Positions 11,667 to 20,320 of a stretch of 64,000 nucleotides of DNA are shown in pieces. The notes beneath the pieces were generated by a model. That model worked only from the letters and a program-made list of their open reading frames with translations, had not been told where the DNA came from and did no database searches. Each line of letters starts with the position of its first letter. The stretch's first letter is position 1. Source of the stretch: Alistipes sp. (lineage in GTDB: Bacteria; Bacteroidota; Bacteroidia; Bacteroidales; Rikenellaceae); contig JALENN010000008.1 of assembly GCA_022767745.1 (NCBI GenBank), positions 159,538 to 223,537 on the forward strand, written 5' to 3'. The translations under genes and the position numbers were made by a program.

Positions 11667-13073
11667 AAATCGCTCGTCGAAATTGACCAGGTAGAGCCGT
11701 TCGGTGGCACGCGTTACGGCCGTATATAGCCATCGCAGCATGTCGCGCGTCATGGGCTCGTCGCCGAAGAGGCAGCGGTCGACAAAGACGGCGCGCCACT
11801 GTCCGCCCTGCGCCTTGTGGCAGGTCACGGCGTAGGCGAACTTCACCTGCAGGGCATTGTAGTGGGGGTTTTCGCGTATCTCGCGGAAACGCTTGAGGCG
11901 GCTTTTTATATCGGTATAGTCCTTCTCGACCTCGTCGAAGAGCTGGCGGCTCTGCTCGCGCGTGAGCGATGGCGACTCCGAGGTGAGCGTGTCTAGCAGG
12001 ACCTTGCACTCGATCTCCGTGTCGCCGTAGTCGCCGAACGACAGCACGGCGTCGGCAAAGTGGAATCCGTAGAAATCCTCGAAGCGGCGGATGCGTTTCA
12101 GACTGGCGATATCGCCGTTGGCGATGAAGCTCATGGGCGAATTCTCGATGCGCTCGGTATAGTAGTAGTTGTTCTTGACGACCATCAGGCGGTCGCCGCT
12201 CTCGATCTGCTCCTCTGCCGAGCGTATGTAGCGCCTGATGCCCTCGTTGAAGCGGTTGGCGCGTTTGTTCGAGCGGGTGATGACGATTGTCTCGTCGCAT
12301 CCGTAGCGGGCGTATGCATCCTCGAGGCGCTCGAGGAACTCGCCGCCGTCGATCGATTCTATGTCGGGATAATGCAGGTCGATGTGTGGTATGTCGCACT
12401 CGCCGCGCTCGAGCATCTGCCGCAGCATGGTGGCGTTGTATAGTATTCCCGAGTCGGCATCCTGACGCACGACGTCCGTCATCGACGAATAGGCCACGTC
12501 GCCGAACGAGCGCATGGTGGCGGTGTCGAGGGCGGGGGAGCGGTCGGCCCCCACGGGCGGCAGCTGGGCGTCGTCGCCCACGAGTATGAGGCGGCACTGG
12601 CGCCCGCTGCGTACGTACGATATGAGGTCCTCAAGCAGCGAGCCACTGCCGAAGACCTGGCCGTCGGATGTGTGGTCGGAGAGCATCGACGTCTCGTCGA
12701 CGATGAAGACGCACCCCGTGTGGCGGTTGATGTCGAGCGAGTATTTCGATTCGTAGTCGGCGTTCGTACGCTGGCGGTAGATGCGTTTGTGTATGGTGTG
12801 GGCCGTGGCTCCGGAGTATTGCGCCAGCACCTTGGCGGCACGTCCCGTGGGCGCAAGCAGCTCGCATGGCACCTTCATGTCGCGCAGCACCTGAACCAGA
12901 GCGGCGATAAGTGTGGTCTTGCCCGTACCCGCATAACCGTTCAGTATGAAAATCGACGAATAATCGGGCGAGGAGAGATACTCCGATAAATTTTCCACAA
13001 CTTTTTTCTGGCTAACTGTTGCGTCAAAAGAGATTTTTGCGTAAATTTGGCCTGCAATATACGTATTAAGCAT
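11658..13073 (-). CDS. RecD-like ATP-dependent DNA helicase
   Basis: A superfamily 1B helicase of the RecD2/Pif1-like group, 471 residues. Walker A GYAGTGKTT is at 46-54, Walker B with VDETSM follows, and the C-terminal UvrD_C_2-type domain has the TCHKAQGG motif and YTAVTRATERL. It lacks the N-terminal extension of full RecD2 (about 740 residues), matching the short Bacteroidetes form. Partner and substrate are not inferable; no recB or recC is nearby. The N-terminal 35 residues before the ATPase are weakly conserved, so the start is less certain than the rest. Confidence 0.85.
   Translation of the reverse strand: MLNTYIAGQIYAKISFDATVSQKKVVENLSEYLSSPDYSSIFILNGYAGTGKTTLIAALVQVLRDMKVPCELLAPTGRAAKVLAQYSGATAHTIHKRIYRQRTNADYESKYSLDINRHTGCVFIVDETSMLSDHTSDGQVFGSGSLLEDLISYVRSGRQCRLILVGDDAQLPPVGADRSPALDTATMRSFGDVAYSSMTDVVRQDADSGILYNATMLRQMLERGECDIPHIDLHYPDIESIDGGEFLERLEDAYARYGCDETIVITRSNKRANRFNEGIRRYIRSAEEQIESGDRLMVVKNNYYYTERIENSPMSFIANGDIASLKRIRRFEDFYGFHFADAVLSFGDYGDTEIECKVLLDTLTSESPSLTREQSRQLFDEVEKDYTDIKSRLKRFREIRENPHYNALQVKFAYAVTCHKAQGGQWRAVFVDRCLFGDEPMTRDMLRWLYTAVTRATERLYLVNFDERFFE
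13019..13049 (+). promoter_or_regulatory. promoter of the 13134 membrane-protein gene
   Basis: TTG (13019-13021), 20 bases, TAAATTTG (13042-13049). It overlaps the first codons of the divergent helicase gene and gives a leader of about 78 bases. Confidence 0.6.
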
Positions 13074-13133
13074 CGGTCGTAAAGATTATTGTACCGCTAA
13101 AACTGATACAAACTTAATAACAAATATCAAAAA

Positions 13134-13772
13134 ATGAAAAAGGGAATACAAATCGTACTTGCATTAGTGATCCTCGGTTTGGTATACGTGATCGCCATGG
13201 AGATACACACTCCGCAGGCCTTCAAGAAAGAGATGAAACAGAGGAATGCCGCTGTTATCGAGCGCCTTGAGGACATACGTACCGCCGAGCGCGCCTTCAA
13301 GAAGAAGTATCAGTATTTCACCGGCAGTTTCGACACGCTCATCAACTTTGTACTCACCGACACGCTCGAGATGGAGCGTAAGTTCGTCGACGAGGACGAC
13401 TCGGTTGCAATGGCACAGTTGAAGAAGGCCGGTAAGAAGAATATCGAGAAGTTCAACATCGCCGTCATCGATACCATCTTCTCGCCCCGCAAGCTTTCGC
13501 GTGAGGATATCGAGAACCTGCGTTACATCCCCTTCACTGACAACAAGACCGAGTTCCTCCTCGAGGCTGCCCGTATCGTGACCGAGTCGAAGGTGGAGAT
13601 CCCCGTTGTGGAGTGCCGCGCACCCTACAAACTCTATCTCGATACCGTAAAGTACCGTCAGCACGTTATCAACCTCATCGACGACCAGGTCAACAACTTC
13701 AACCAGTATGCAGGTCTGAAGTTCGGTTCGCTCGAGGGCGGTAACAACGAGGCCGGTAACTGGGGTGAGTAA
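13134..13772 (+). CDS. conserved membrane-anchored protein of unknown function
   Basis: 212 residues with one N-terminal membrane segment (about 5-22, beginning MKKGIQIVLAL) and a mostly helical, charged extracytoplasmic domain. The segment LEDIRTAERAFKKKYQYFTGSFD resembles the region after the anchor helix in type IV pilin-like proteins, but there is no prepilin cleavage signal. I recognise similar proteins between helicase and rsmD genes in Bacteroidales only as hypothetical. No function is proposed. It is followed by a terminator, so it appears monocistronic. Confidence 0.7.
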   Translation: MKKGIQIVLALVILGLVYVIAMEIHTPQAFKKEMKQRNAAVIERLEDIRTAERAFKKKYQYFTGSFDTLINFVLTDTLEMERKFVDEDDSVAMAQLKKAGKKNIEKFNIAVIDTIFSPRKLSREDIENLRYIPFTDNKTEFLLEAARIVTESKVEIPVVECRAPYKLYLDTVKYRQHVINLIDDQVNNFNQYAGLKFGSLEGGNNEAGNWGE

Positions 13773-13799
13773 TCCTCCGGTCAGGTAACAGGAAACAAT

Positions 13800-13832
13800 G
13801 TCCGCTCCGTCTGTGGGCGGACATTCTTTTTG
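13800..13832 (+). terminator. intrinsic terminator after the 13134 gene
   Basis: A short GTCCGC/GCGGAC stem (13800-13805 with 13817-13822) and a downstream T-rich tract, 27 bases after the stop. Confidence 0.6.
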
Positions 13833-13942
13833 TCCGTGCCGCCCGTCTTTGTGTGGCAAGCTTTTGCCGGAAGAAGGGGAATAAGACAATGGCCGTACAC
13901 GGCGGGTATGGCTGCGGATATAATCTACGAAACAGAGAGACC

Positions 13943-14473
13943 ATGAGAATAATCAGCGGAACATGCGGCGGACGTACCATAGTCCCGCCGAAGAATCTGA
14001 GGGCACGCCCGACGACCGATTTTGCCAAGGAGAACCTGTTCAATGTGCTGGGCAATATCATCGACTTCGAGGGACTGGAGGTGCTCGACCTTTTTGCCGG
14101 CACCGGCTCTATCAGTTATGAGTTTGCCTCGCGCGGTGCGACCTCAGTTACGTCGGTGGAGATAAATGCCGTGCATTACGACTTCATACGCTCGACGGCG
14201 CGCGCTTTTCACCTCGATGCCGTGCATGCGGTCAAGGCTAATGTTTTCCTCTATCTGAAAAACTGCTCGAAGCGTTACGACGTTATATTTTCCGATGCTC
14301 CGTACGACCTCGAAGGCAGTGAGCGGGTAGTGGATGCGGTCCTCGACGGTAACTTGCTGAAAGACGGCGGAATATTCATTTTCGAACATTCCAAGGACAA
14401 GAATTTTGCCTCGCACCCGCGTCTTTCGGATGTGCGAAATTACGGAAGCGTACATTTTTCTATCTTCAAATGA
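13943..14473 (+). CDS. rsmD: 16S rRNA (guanine(966)-N2)-methyltransferase RsmD family
   Basis: SAM-dependent methyltransferase acting on 16S rRNA in the small subunit, 176 residues from the start at 13943. The frame extends 30 codons upstream, but the family begins with MRIISG. The SAM-binding motif LDLFAGTGSI is at about 44-53. Motif IV, normally N/D-P-P-Y, reads D-A-P-Y here (GAT GCT CCG TAC near 14294), an unusual change in a conserved active-site motif. The conserved C-terminal FEHSKD and FSIFK are present. No RBS or promoter is evident. Confidence 0.88.
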   Translation: MRIISGTCGGRTIVPPKNLRARPTTDFAKENLFNVLGNIIDFEGLEVLDLFAGTGSISYEFASRGATSVTSVEINAVHYDFIRSTARAFHLDAVHAVKANVFLYLKNCSKRYDVIFSDAPYDLEGSERVVDAVLDGNLLKDGGIFIFEHSKDKNFASHPRLSDVRNYGSVHFSIFK

Positions 14474-14493
14474 TGATTTTTTTGCAAAAAACT

Positions 14494-14524
14494 ATTGCCG
14501 ATTAAGGAATTTGTACTATATTTG
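14494..14524 (+). promoter_or_regulatory. promoter of tRNA-Asp
   Basis: ATTG (14494-14497), 19 bases, TATATTTG (14517-14524), ending 18 bases before the tRNA. Confidence 0.75.
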
Positions 14525-14542
14525 CACTCGCAAACCAAGAAC

Positions 14543-14616
14543 GGTGCGTTAGTTCAGCTGGTTAGAATACGTGCCTGTCACGCACGGGGTCAGGGGTTCG
14601 AGTCCCCTACGCACCG
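14543..14616 (+). tRNA. tRNA-Asp (anticodon GTC)
   Basis: A 74-base cloverleaf. The seven-base-pair acceptor stem pairs GGTGCGT with ACGCACC, with discriminator G as expected for Asp. The anticodon loop is CTGTCAC, and the T-arm contains GGTTCGAGTCC. The CCA end is not encoded. Confidence 0.97.
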
Positions 14617-14620
14617 CAAG

Positions 14621-14652
14621 AAGCTCCGAAAGATTCCTTTCGGGGCTTTTTC
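14621..14652 (+). terminator. intrinsic terminator after tRNA-Asp
   Basis: A 12-base-pair stem (14621-14632 with 14637-14648, one G-T wobble), four-base loop and T-tract, five bases after the tRNA. Confidence 0.85.
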
Positions 14653-14779
14653 TTTGTATGCTGCGTCTTGTGGAGATATGCTCGTTTTGCCGCATTCTGC
14701 GGTGTCTATCGCAATTGTGGATGTGGAGTAGATAAAATGTATATTGATCGGGAATTGAGGCGTTATAGCGCTTGTAAAT

Positions 14780-14808
14780 AAAAAAGGCGACGGGATCCGT
14801 CGCCTTTT
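14780..14808. terminator. bidirectional intrinsic terminator
   Basis: A 12-base-pair stem with a three-base loop, A-run on the left and T-run on the right. It lies 22 bases past the acyl-CoA dehydrogenase stop and closes the minus-strand etf operon. Confidence 0.85.
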
Positions 14809-14829
14809 CCGTTTATGTGTGCCACGGCG

Positions 14830-16557
14830 CTATTTGCAACCGCAGTCAGCCTTTACGAACATTTCCTTCATGCTCTCGAGCTGCTCCTTGTCGCCGCTTG
14901 CGGTGATGGCGGCAACGGCCTGGAGATTCTGTGCCTCGGCCATGTCGAGATATACCGCAGCCGAGAGGGCGGCGCGGCTGTCGCTCTTAGAGTCCATCAG
15001 CAGCAGGTACGAGATGACTATGCGTGCGCCCATCTCCACCAGATTGCGAGCATGGTACGACTTCCCTTCGGCTTCCATGGCCGCAACGGCCGAACACATG
15101 TGCTCGAATTCGTCGGTCATCTTGCGCAGGCGTACCTTTGCCTTTACGCCGACGTCCATGACGGCAGCGTCGGCCTCGTATTCGCGTATGCGGTTCAGCA
15201 GTACGCCGCTGGCCGCATAGCGGGCTGCAGCCACCACCTGCATCTGCGACGTACCCTCGTAGAGGGTCGTCACGCGTGCGTCACGGTAGAGACGCTCGAC
15301 GAGGAACTCCTTGATGAAGCCCGAACCGCCGTATACCTGTACGGCGTCGTATGCCACCTGGTTTGAGTACTCGCCGGCCATTAGCTTGAGCATCGGGGTG
15401 AACATGTCGGCATATTTCGATGCGCGGCGCATCTCGGCGCGCTCGTCGTCCGTAAGGTCCTTCTTGGCGGCGAGCAGCTTCGCTATGTCGACATATCGCG
15501 CCGTCTCGTAGAGCAGGGCACGGGCGCCGTCCAATTTTGCCTGCATGTTGCTCAGCATCGAATATACGGCGGGGAAGGTTGCGATGGGCACCCCGAACTG
15601 GCGGCGCTCGTTGGCGTAGCGTACGGCCTCACGCAGCGCGGCCTCCATGATGCCGACCGACTGTGATCCGATATCGAGGCGTGCGCCGTTCATCATCGAC
15701 ATCACGTACTTGATGAGGCCCAGTCCGCGCGATCCGAGCAGTTTGGCCGGGGCGTTGTTGAAAGCCAGCTCGCACGTGGGCGATCCCTTGATACCCATCT
15801 TGTGCTCGATGCGGCGTACCGTCACGCCGCCCCAGTTGCGGTCGTAGACGAAGCACGAGAGTCCGCGGGCATCCGTCGTGCCGCTCTCCGAGCGCGCCAG
15901 CACCAGCTTGATGTCGGCGTCGCCGTTGGTGATGAAACGCTTCACGCCGTTCAGCAGCCACATGCCGCGCTCCTCGCTCCACGTGGCCTTCAGCATGGCC
16001 GACTGCAGGTCGCTGCCGGCATCGGGCTCGGTGAGGTCCATCGAGCAGGTCTCGCCGCGGGCGATGCGGGGTATGAACTCGGCTTTGAGCTCCTCGTCGC
16101 CGAATTCGCGTATGATGTCAACGCAGCCCTGCAGCGACCATATGTTGCCGAAACCTGCATCGGCACGTGCCACCATCTCCGAGGCCATGACAAACATCAC
16201 GGTGGGGAAGTTCAGGCCGTCGTACTGGCGGGGCTGCGTCAGGCCGTAGAGGCCCGAACGCGTCAGTATCTCGTGGTTGCGCTGCGTGCCCGAGGCGTAG
16301 GTCACGCGGCCGCCCTCGCAGTGTGGGCCTTCGGCATCGACGTCGAAGGCGTTGCGGGCAATGGTGTTGGCGCAGATCTCGCCCATGACCTCCATCACCT
16401 TGTCGTAGGAATCCACCGCGTCGGCAAAGTTCTCAGGTGCCGAGCGGTACTCGCGGCTCTGGGTGTAGCCCTCCTCCTTGAGTGCGACGATGCGCTTCAT
16501 CATCGGGTGCGTCATCTGACGCTTGAGACGGTCGTTGTCCTTATAGAAATTGTTCAT
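14830..16557 (-). CDS. acyl-CoA dehydrogenase family protein (large, C-terminal-extended)
   Basis: FAD flavoprotein oxidising an acyl-CoA thioester and passing electrons to ETF. At 575 residues it belongs to the longer subgroup with a C-terminal helical extension (about 430-575) beyond the usual 380-residue core. Visible are the central FAD-binding segment MDLTEPDAGSD, the conserved YGGSGFIKE, and LYEGTSQMQ near the end of the core. It is the last gene of an etfB-etfA-acd operon, 12 bases after etfA, so the ETF encoded next door is its likely partner. The substrate chain cannot be read from sequence. Confidence 0.92.
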   Translation of the reverse strand: MNNFYKDNDRLKRQMTHPMMKRIVALKEEGYTQSREYRSAPENFADAVDSYDKVMEVMGEICANTIARNAFDVDAEGPHCEGGRVTYASGTQRNHEILTRSGLYGLTQPRQYDGLNFPTVMFVMASEMVARADAGFGNIWSLQGCVDIIREFGDEELKAEFIPRIARGETCSMDLTEPDAGSDLQSAMLKATWSEERGMWLLNGVKRFITNGDADIKLVLARSESGTTDARGLSCFVYDRNWGGVTVRRIEHKMGIKGSPTCELAFNNAPAKLLGSRGLGLIKYVMSMMNGARLDIGSQSVGIMEAALREAVRYANERRQFGVPIATFPAVYSMLSNMQAKLDGARALLYETARYVDIAKLLAAKKDLTDDERAEMRRASKYADMFTPMLKLMAGEYSNQVAYDAVQVYGGSGFIKEFLVERLYRDARVTTLYEGTSQMQVVAAARYAASGVLLNRIREYEADAAVMDVGVKAKVRLRKMTDEFEHMCSAVAAMEAEGKSYHARNLVEMGARIVISYLLLMDSKSDSRAALSAAVYLDMAEAQNLQAVAAITASGDKEQLESMKEMFVKADCGCK

Positions 16558-16569
16558 TGTATACTCCTC

Positions 16570-17586
16570 CTAACGTCTGTTGTTTTTGATGAGTGCTATC
16601 ATGCGCTCCACGGTCTGCACCGCGTCGCCCACGATGGCGTAGTCGGCGATGCGGTGAATCGGGGCCTCCGCGTCGCAGTTTATCGATATGATGCAGGCCG
16701 ACTTGTCCATGCCGACGGTGTGCTGCACCTGTCCCGAGATACCGCATGCGATGTAGAGCTTCGGGCGTACGGTGATACCCGTCTGTCCGATCATGCGCTC
16801 GTAGCCGCCTACATATCCAGCGTCGATGGCGGCACGCGTGGCACCTACCTCGCCGCCCAGCACCTCGGCCAGGCGGAACAGTACCTTGAAGTTCTCGGCG
16901 CTGCCCATACCGTAACCTCCGGCAACGATCACCTTGGCCGACTTGAGGTCGACGCCGCGTTCGCGGGCCGTCTTCTCGATGATCGACACGGCGAAATCCT
17001 CCGCCTTGACCAGCGTGGCGGTGTCAACCATCACGCACTCGCCCTGTACGGGCGCAGCGAGGGGCTCCTTGGCCATGACACCCTCGCGGATGGTTGCCAT
17101 CTGCGGGCGTGTCGAGGGCGAGATGATGGTGGTGAGCTGGTTTGCCACGAAGCTCGGACGTATGCACTTGAGCACACCCTTGTACTCGGTGCCCTTGTAC
17201 GAGCAGTCGCCCAGTTCGAGAGCCGTACAGTCGGCCGTAAGGCCGCATCCCAGCTCGGCGGCCAGACGCGGCGACATGTCGCGGCCTACCGAGGTAGCTC
17301 CTGCAAGGAAGATGTCGGGCTGCTCGGCCTCCACTACATGCTTTGCTATGCGGACATAGGGCAGTGTGAGGTAATCCTTTAGACGCGCATCCTCGGCGCA
17401 GAATACCTTAACCGCACCGTAACGGTATGCCTCCTCGGCCAGATGTGCCGTACGGTCGCCTATGATGAGGGCCTCGAGCTCGCCGCCCGTCTCGGCGGCC
17501 AGACGCCGCCCCTTGGTAAGAAGTTCCAGACTCACCTCGCTCAGGGCGCCGTTGCGGGTCTGGCAGAATATCATGACTTTGTTCAT
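16570..17586 (-). CDS. etfA: electron transfer flavoprotein subunit alpha
   Basis: FAD-binding subunit of the ETF heterodimer. It has 338 residues from MNKVMIF at 17586; the open frame continues upstream over etfB but has no family similarity there. The C-terminal FAD domain is recognisable from GATRAAIDAGY, MIGQTG and GISGQVQH. The N-terminal half has the adenine-nucleotide-hydrolase-like fold shared with EtfB. The gene lies 17 bases after etfB and 12 before the acyl-CoA dehydrogenase, forming one operon. Confidence 0.95.
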   Translation of the reverse strand: MNKVMIFCQTRNGALSEVSLELLTKGRRLAAETGGELEALIIGDRTAHLAEEAYRYGAVKVFCAEDARLKDYLTLPYVRIAKHVVEAEQPDIFLAGATSVGRDMSPRLAAELGCGLTADCTALELGDCSYKGTEYKGVLKCIRPSFVANQLTTIISPSTRPQMATIREGVMAKEPLAAPVQGECVMVDTATLVKAEDFAVSIIEKTARERGVDLKSAKVIVAGGYGMGSAENFKVLFRLAEVLGGEVGATRAAIDAGYVGGYERMIGQTGITVRPKLYIACGISGQVQHTVGMDKSACIISINCDAEAPIHRIADYAIVGDAVQTVERMIALIKNNRR

Positions 17587-17603
17587 CTTCTCAACGCTTA
17601 ATG

Positions 17604-18413
17604 CTATTCGACAATGTGGCTCTCGACCAGCTGTGCGACGAACTGCGAGAGAGCCTCCTCGTCGCTTCCGATCCATGCCGTATCCTTGTGCTCGGCAACG
17701 ATGGTGCGGCTGTCCACTACCTGCGTGGGCGATCCGCTCAGACCGTAGCGGGCCATGTCGCCGCCGAGGTCGTCGACGGTCCATACCGTCACGGGCTGTT
17801 TCTTGTAGTCGAGTATGCGTCGCACGTTGCACGGACGGCACTCGTCAGCGCTGCTGCCGCCGACGGTAACCACTGCGGGCAGGGTCGTGCGTACGGTCTG
17901 CACCTCGTCGTCCGATATGCGTCGTACCTCGATGCGGCCGTCGTCGCAGGGGTTGATCTGCTCGGCGTAGGTCACCTGCGGCCATCCGAGCCATTGTGCC
18001 GTCTGCGGGCCGACGTGGGCCGTGTCGCCGTCGATAGACTGGCGTCCCGACAGTATGAGGTCGGGGTTGATCTTGCGCGCAGCCATAGCCAGCGCGTACG
18101 ACGTAGCCATGGTGTCGGCACCGGCAAAGCGGCGGTCCGAGAGGAGTATTCCCTCGTCGGCACCACGGTATATTCCCTCGCGCAGCACCTCCTCGGCACG
18201 CTGCGGACCCATGCTTATCAATATTACCTGGCTTCCTTCGATACGGTCCTTGAGGCGGAGCGCCTGCTCAAGGGCGTTCAGATCGTCGGGATTGCATATA
18301 GCCGGCAGGGCGTTGCGGTCGATCGTGCCGTCGGCACCGACCTTTGCCTCCACCGTCTCGCGGGTATCGGTCACCTGTTTCACGAGTACCGCGATTTTCA
18401 AACCTTTCATCAA
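17604..18413 (-). CDS. etfB: electron transfer flavoprotein subunit beta
   Basis: AMP/FAD-contacting subunit of ETF, 269 residues (268 if the second Met is used). Motifs include VLVKQVTDT at the N-terminus, NPDDLNALEQALRLKD, the ADT-A signature and GRQSIDGDTAHVGPQ. The last is typical of ETF-beta proteins that associate with butyryl-type dehydrogenases. It is first in the operon, with a TAnnTTTG element 26 bases upstream. Confidence 0.95.
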   Translation of the reverse strand: MMKGLKIAVLVKQVTDTRETVEAKVGADGTIDRNALPAICNPDDLNALEQALRLKDRIEGSQVILISMGPQRAEEVLREGIYRGADEGILLSDRRFAGADTMATSYALAMAARKINPDLILSGRQSIDGDTAHVGPQTAQWLGWPQVTYAEQINPCDDGRIEVRRISDDEVQTVRTTLPAVVTVGGSSADECRPCNVRRILDYKKQPVTVWTVDDLGGDMARYGLSGSPTQVVDSRTIVAEHKDTAWIGSDEEALSQFVAQLVESHIVE

Positions 18414-18438
18414 TACTAAATATTCTTAAAAACCTGCG

Positions 18439-18446
18439 CAAAGGTA
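18439..18446 (-). promoter_or_regulatory. -7 element of the etf operon
   Basis: TACCTTTG on the minus strand, 26 bases before etfB. No exact TTTG at -33 spacing is visible. Confidence 0.45.
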
Positions 18447-18586
18447 CGCCATCCGCCCCGAAAGAAAAGAATCGGCAGGGGAAATTTCGTCACAGGATAG
18501 GGTACATTCATCACAAAAAGGGGCCTTGAGGGTCCTTTCGGCCACACTTACCCCTTTGTTATAGTGTTATTTAGATAACAATGCAA

Positions 18587-18617
18587 TAAAAACGGCCGCC
18601 GGGTATCCGGCGGCCGT
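18587..18617 (-). terminator. intrinsic terminator of the pyr operon
   Basis: An 11-base-pair GC-rich stem followed by TTTTT on the minus strand, 24 bases past the pyrD stop. Confidence 0.9.
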
Positions 18618-18641
18618 CAGAAGTTGCAATCGAGTGTCGTG

Positions 18642-19583
18642 CTATTTCAGCACCGCTCCGACAATGTCGCGCAGACGCGTTATGCCGAGGCGCTGCATCT
18701 CGTGCGGCAGCTCCTCGATGATGCGTTTGCAGGCGTACGGATCCTTGAGGTTGGCGGCGCCGACCTGTACGGCGGTGGCTCCGGCCATCATCATCTCTAT
18801 CACGTCCGCCGCGCACTCCACGCCGCCGCATCCCATGACCGGAATCTTGCATGCGCTGGCCACCTGGTATACCATCCGCACCGCTACGGGGAAGATCGCC
18901 GGGCCCGAGAATCCGCCCATCGTGTTGGCAATGACGGGGCGTCGGCGCATGGTGTCGATGCGCATTCCGAGCAGCGTGTTGATAAGGCATATTCCGTCGG
19001 CTCCGGCCTCCTCGCACGCAAGGGCTATCGAGGCGATGTCGGTGACGTTGGGGCTGAGCTTAATGAATACGGGCTTGGTGGTTACGCTCTTCACGGCACG
19101 CGTCACCTCGGCTGCGGCCTTGCAGTCGGTGCCGAAGCTCATGCCGCCGTTGTGGACATTGGGGCACGAGACGTTGACCTCGATTATCTCCACCTGTTGC
19201 TCGCGGTCGATCTTGGCACAGCACTCGGCGTACTCGTCAACCGAGAACCCGCTTATGTTGGCTATGATCGGCTTGTGGAATATCGCACGCAGGCGGGGCA
19301 GCTCCTCGGCTATGACCGCGTCGATGCCGGGGTTCTGCAGCCCGACCGAGTTGATCAGGCCGGCGCGGCACTCGGCTATGCGCGGCGTGGGGTTGCCGAA
19401 GCGGGCCTCGCGCGTGGTGCCCTTGATGGAGATGGCCCCCAGGATGTTTATGTCGTAGAACTCGTTGTGCTCGCGGCCGAACCCGAAGGTGCCGCTTGCG
19501 GGGATGACGGGGTTGTCAAGAGCCACGCCGCACAGATCTACCGAGAGGTCGAAATCGTTTGCCATAGTTCGTTCGTTTACCAT
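18642..19583 (-). CDS. pyrD: dihydroorotate dehydrogenase B, catalytic subunit
   Basis: FMN enzyme oxidising dihydroorotate to orotate, class 1B, working with PyrK to use NAD. It has 313 residues from the start at 19583. That ATG is preceded by GAGGAG and overlaps the pyrK stop by seven bases, suggesting coupled translation; an alternative Met at 19565 gives 307 residues. NVSCPNV holds the catalytic cysteine of this class. A GTFGFGREH segment and the C-terminal GCGGVECAAD phosphate-binding loop are present. Last gene of the operon. Confidence 0.95.
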   Translation of the reverse strand: MVNERTMANDFDLSVDLCGVALDNPVIPASGTFGFGREHNEFYDINILGAISIKGTTREARFGNPTPRIAECRAGLINSVGLQNPGIDAVIAEELPRLRAIFHKPIIANISGFSVDEYAECCAKIDREQQVEIIEVNVSCPNVHNGGMSFGTDCKAAAEVTRAVKSVTTKPVFIKLSPNVTDIASIALACEEAGADGICLINTLLGMRIDTMRRRPVIANTMGGFSGPAIFPVAVRMVYQVASACKIPVMGCGGVECAADVIEMMMAGATAVQVGAANLKDPYACKRIIEELPHEMQRLGITRLRDIVGAVLK

Positions 19584-20317
19584 ATTATCTCCTCGCGTTT
19601 CATCACGGGGCCCTCCTTGCATATGCGTTTGTTGCCCGTTAGGGTTTTGCAGCTGCATCCCATGCAGGCGCCGAAACCGCATCCCATGCGCTCCTCGAAG
19701 CTCAGTTCGCCCGGTGTCGCGCAGGCCTGGCACAGGGCTCGCAGCATGGGCAGCGGGCCGCAGGCGTAGAAGTAGTCGAAGTCGATACCCTTGTCGCGTA
19801 TGGCGTCGGTAACGAAGCCCTTAACGCCGAGCGATCCGTCGGCGGTAGAGACGTACACGTCGGCACCAAGCGCGCGGAACTCGTCGGCATAGAAGACCTC
19901 TGCCGCGGTGTTGAATCCCAGCACTACGCTCACCTTGCGGCCGCGTGCGATAAGATCCTTCGCCAGACGGTAGAGGGGAGGCACACCCACGCCACCGCCT
20001 ACCAGAAGCGGCCTGTGGCACTCGATGTCGGCATTGAAGCCGTTGCCCAGGCCCGTCAGCACGTCGAGTGTCTGTCCTGCCTGCATGCGGCTCATTGCCT
20101 CGGTACCGCGACCCACAACCTTGTATATTAGTGTGATATCGCTCTGCGAGTAGTCGCACACCGAGATGGGGCGTCTAAGGTAGAGCCCCTCGATCTCGAT
20201 GTTTACAAACTGCCCCGGACGCGTTATCCACTGCGTGTCGCCCTCGATCGTCATGCGGTAGACGTTCGGGGTGAGGGGGCGGTTTTCGACTATGCGGTAT
20301 GTTCCCTTTTTGTACAT
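19577..20317 (-). CDS. pyrK: dihydroorotate dehydrogenase B, electron transfer subunit
   Basis: FAD and 2Fe-2S subunit that passes electrons from PyrD to NAD. 246 residues. An N-terminal ferredoxin-reductase-like FAD domain (LRRPISVCDY) is followed by the NAD-binding GGGVGVPPLY loop. The C-terminal cluster-binding pattern is C-x4-C-x2-C-x11-C, in CGFGACMGCSC...RIC. It lies three bases after carB and overlaps pyrD. Confidence 0.95.
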   Translation of the reverse strand: MYKKGTYRIVENRPLTPNVYRMTIEGDTQWITRPGQFVNIEIEGLYLRRPISVCDYSQSDITLIYKVVGRGTEAMSRMQAGQTLDVLTGLGNGFNADIECHRPLLVGGGVGVPPLYRLAKDLIARGRKVSVVLGFNTAAEVFYADEFRALGADVYVSTADGSLGVKGFVTDAIRDKGIDFDYFYACGPLPMLRALCQACATPGELSFEERMGCGFGACMGCSCKTLTGNKRICKEGPVMKREEIIW

Positions 20318-20320
20318 GGA

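Noticed and set aside
15802..17382. 526-codon plus-strand frame across the acd and etfA genes
   Set aside because: Antisense to clear homologues, with a composition typical of reverse-complement translation (His, Val and Arg rich).
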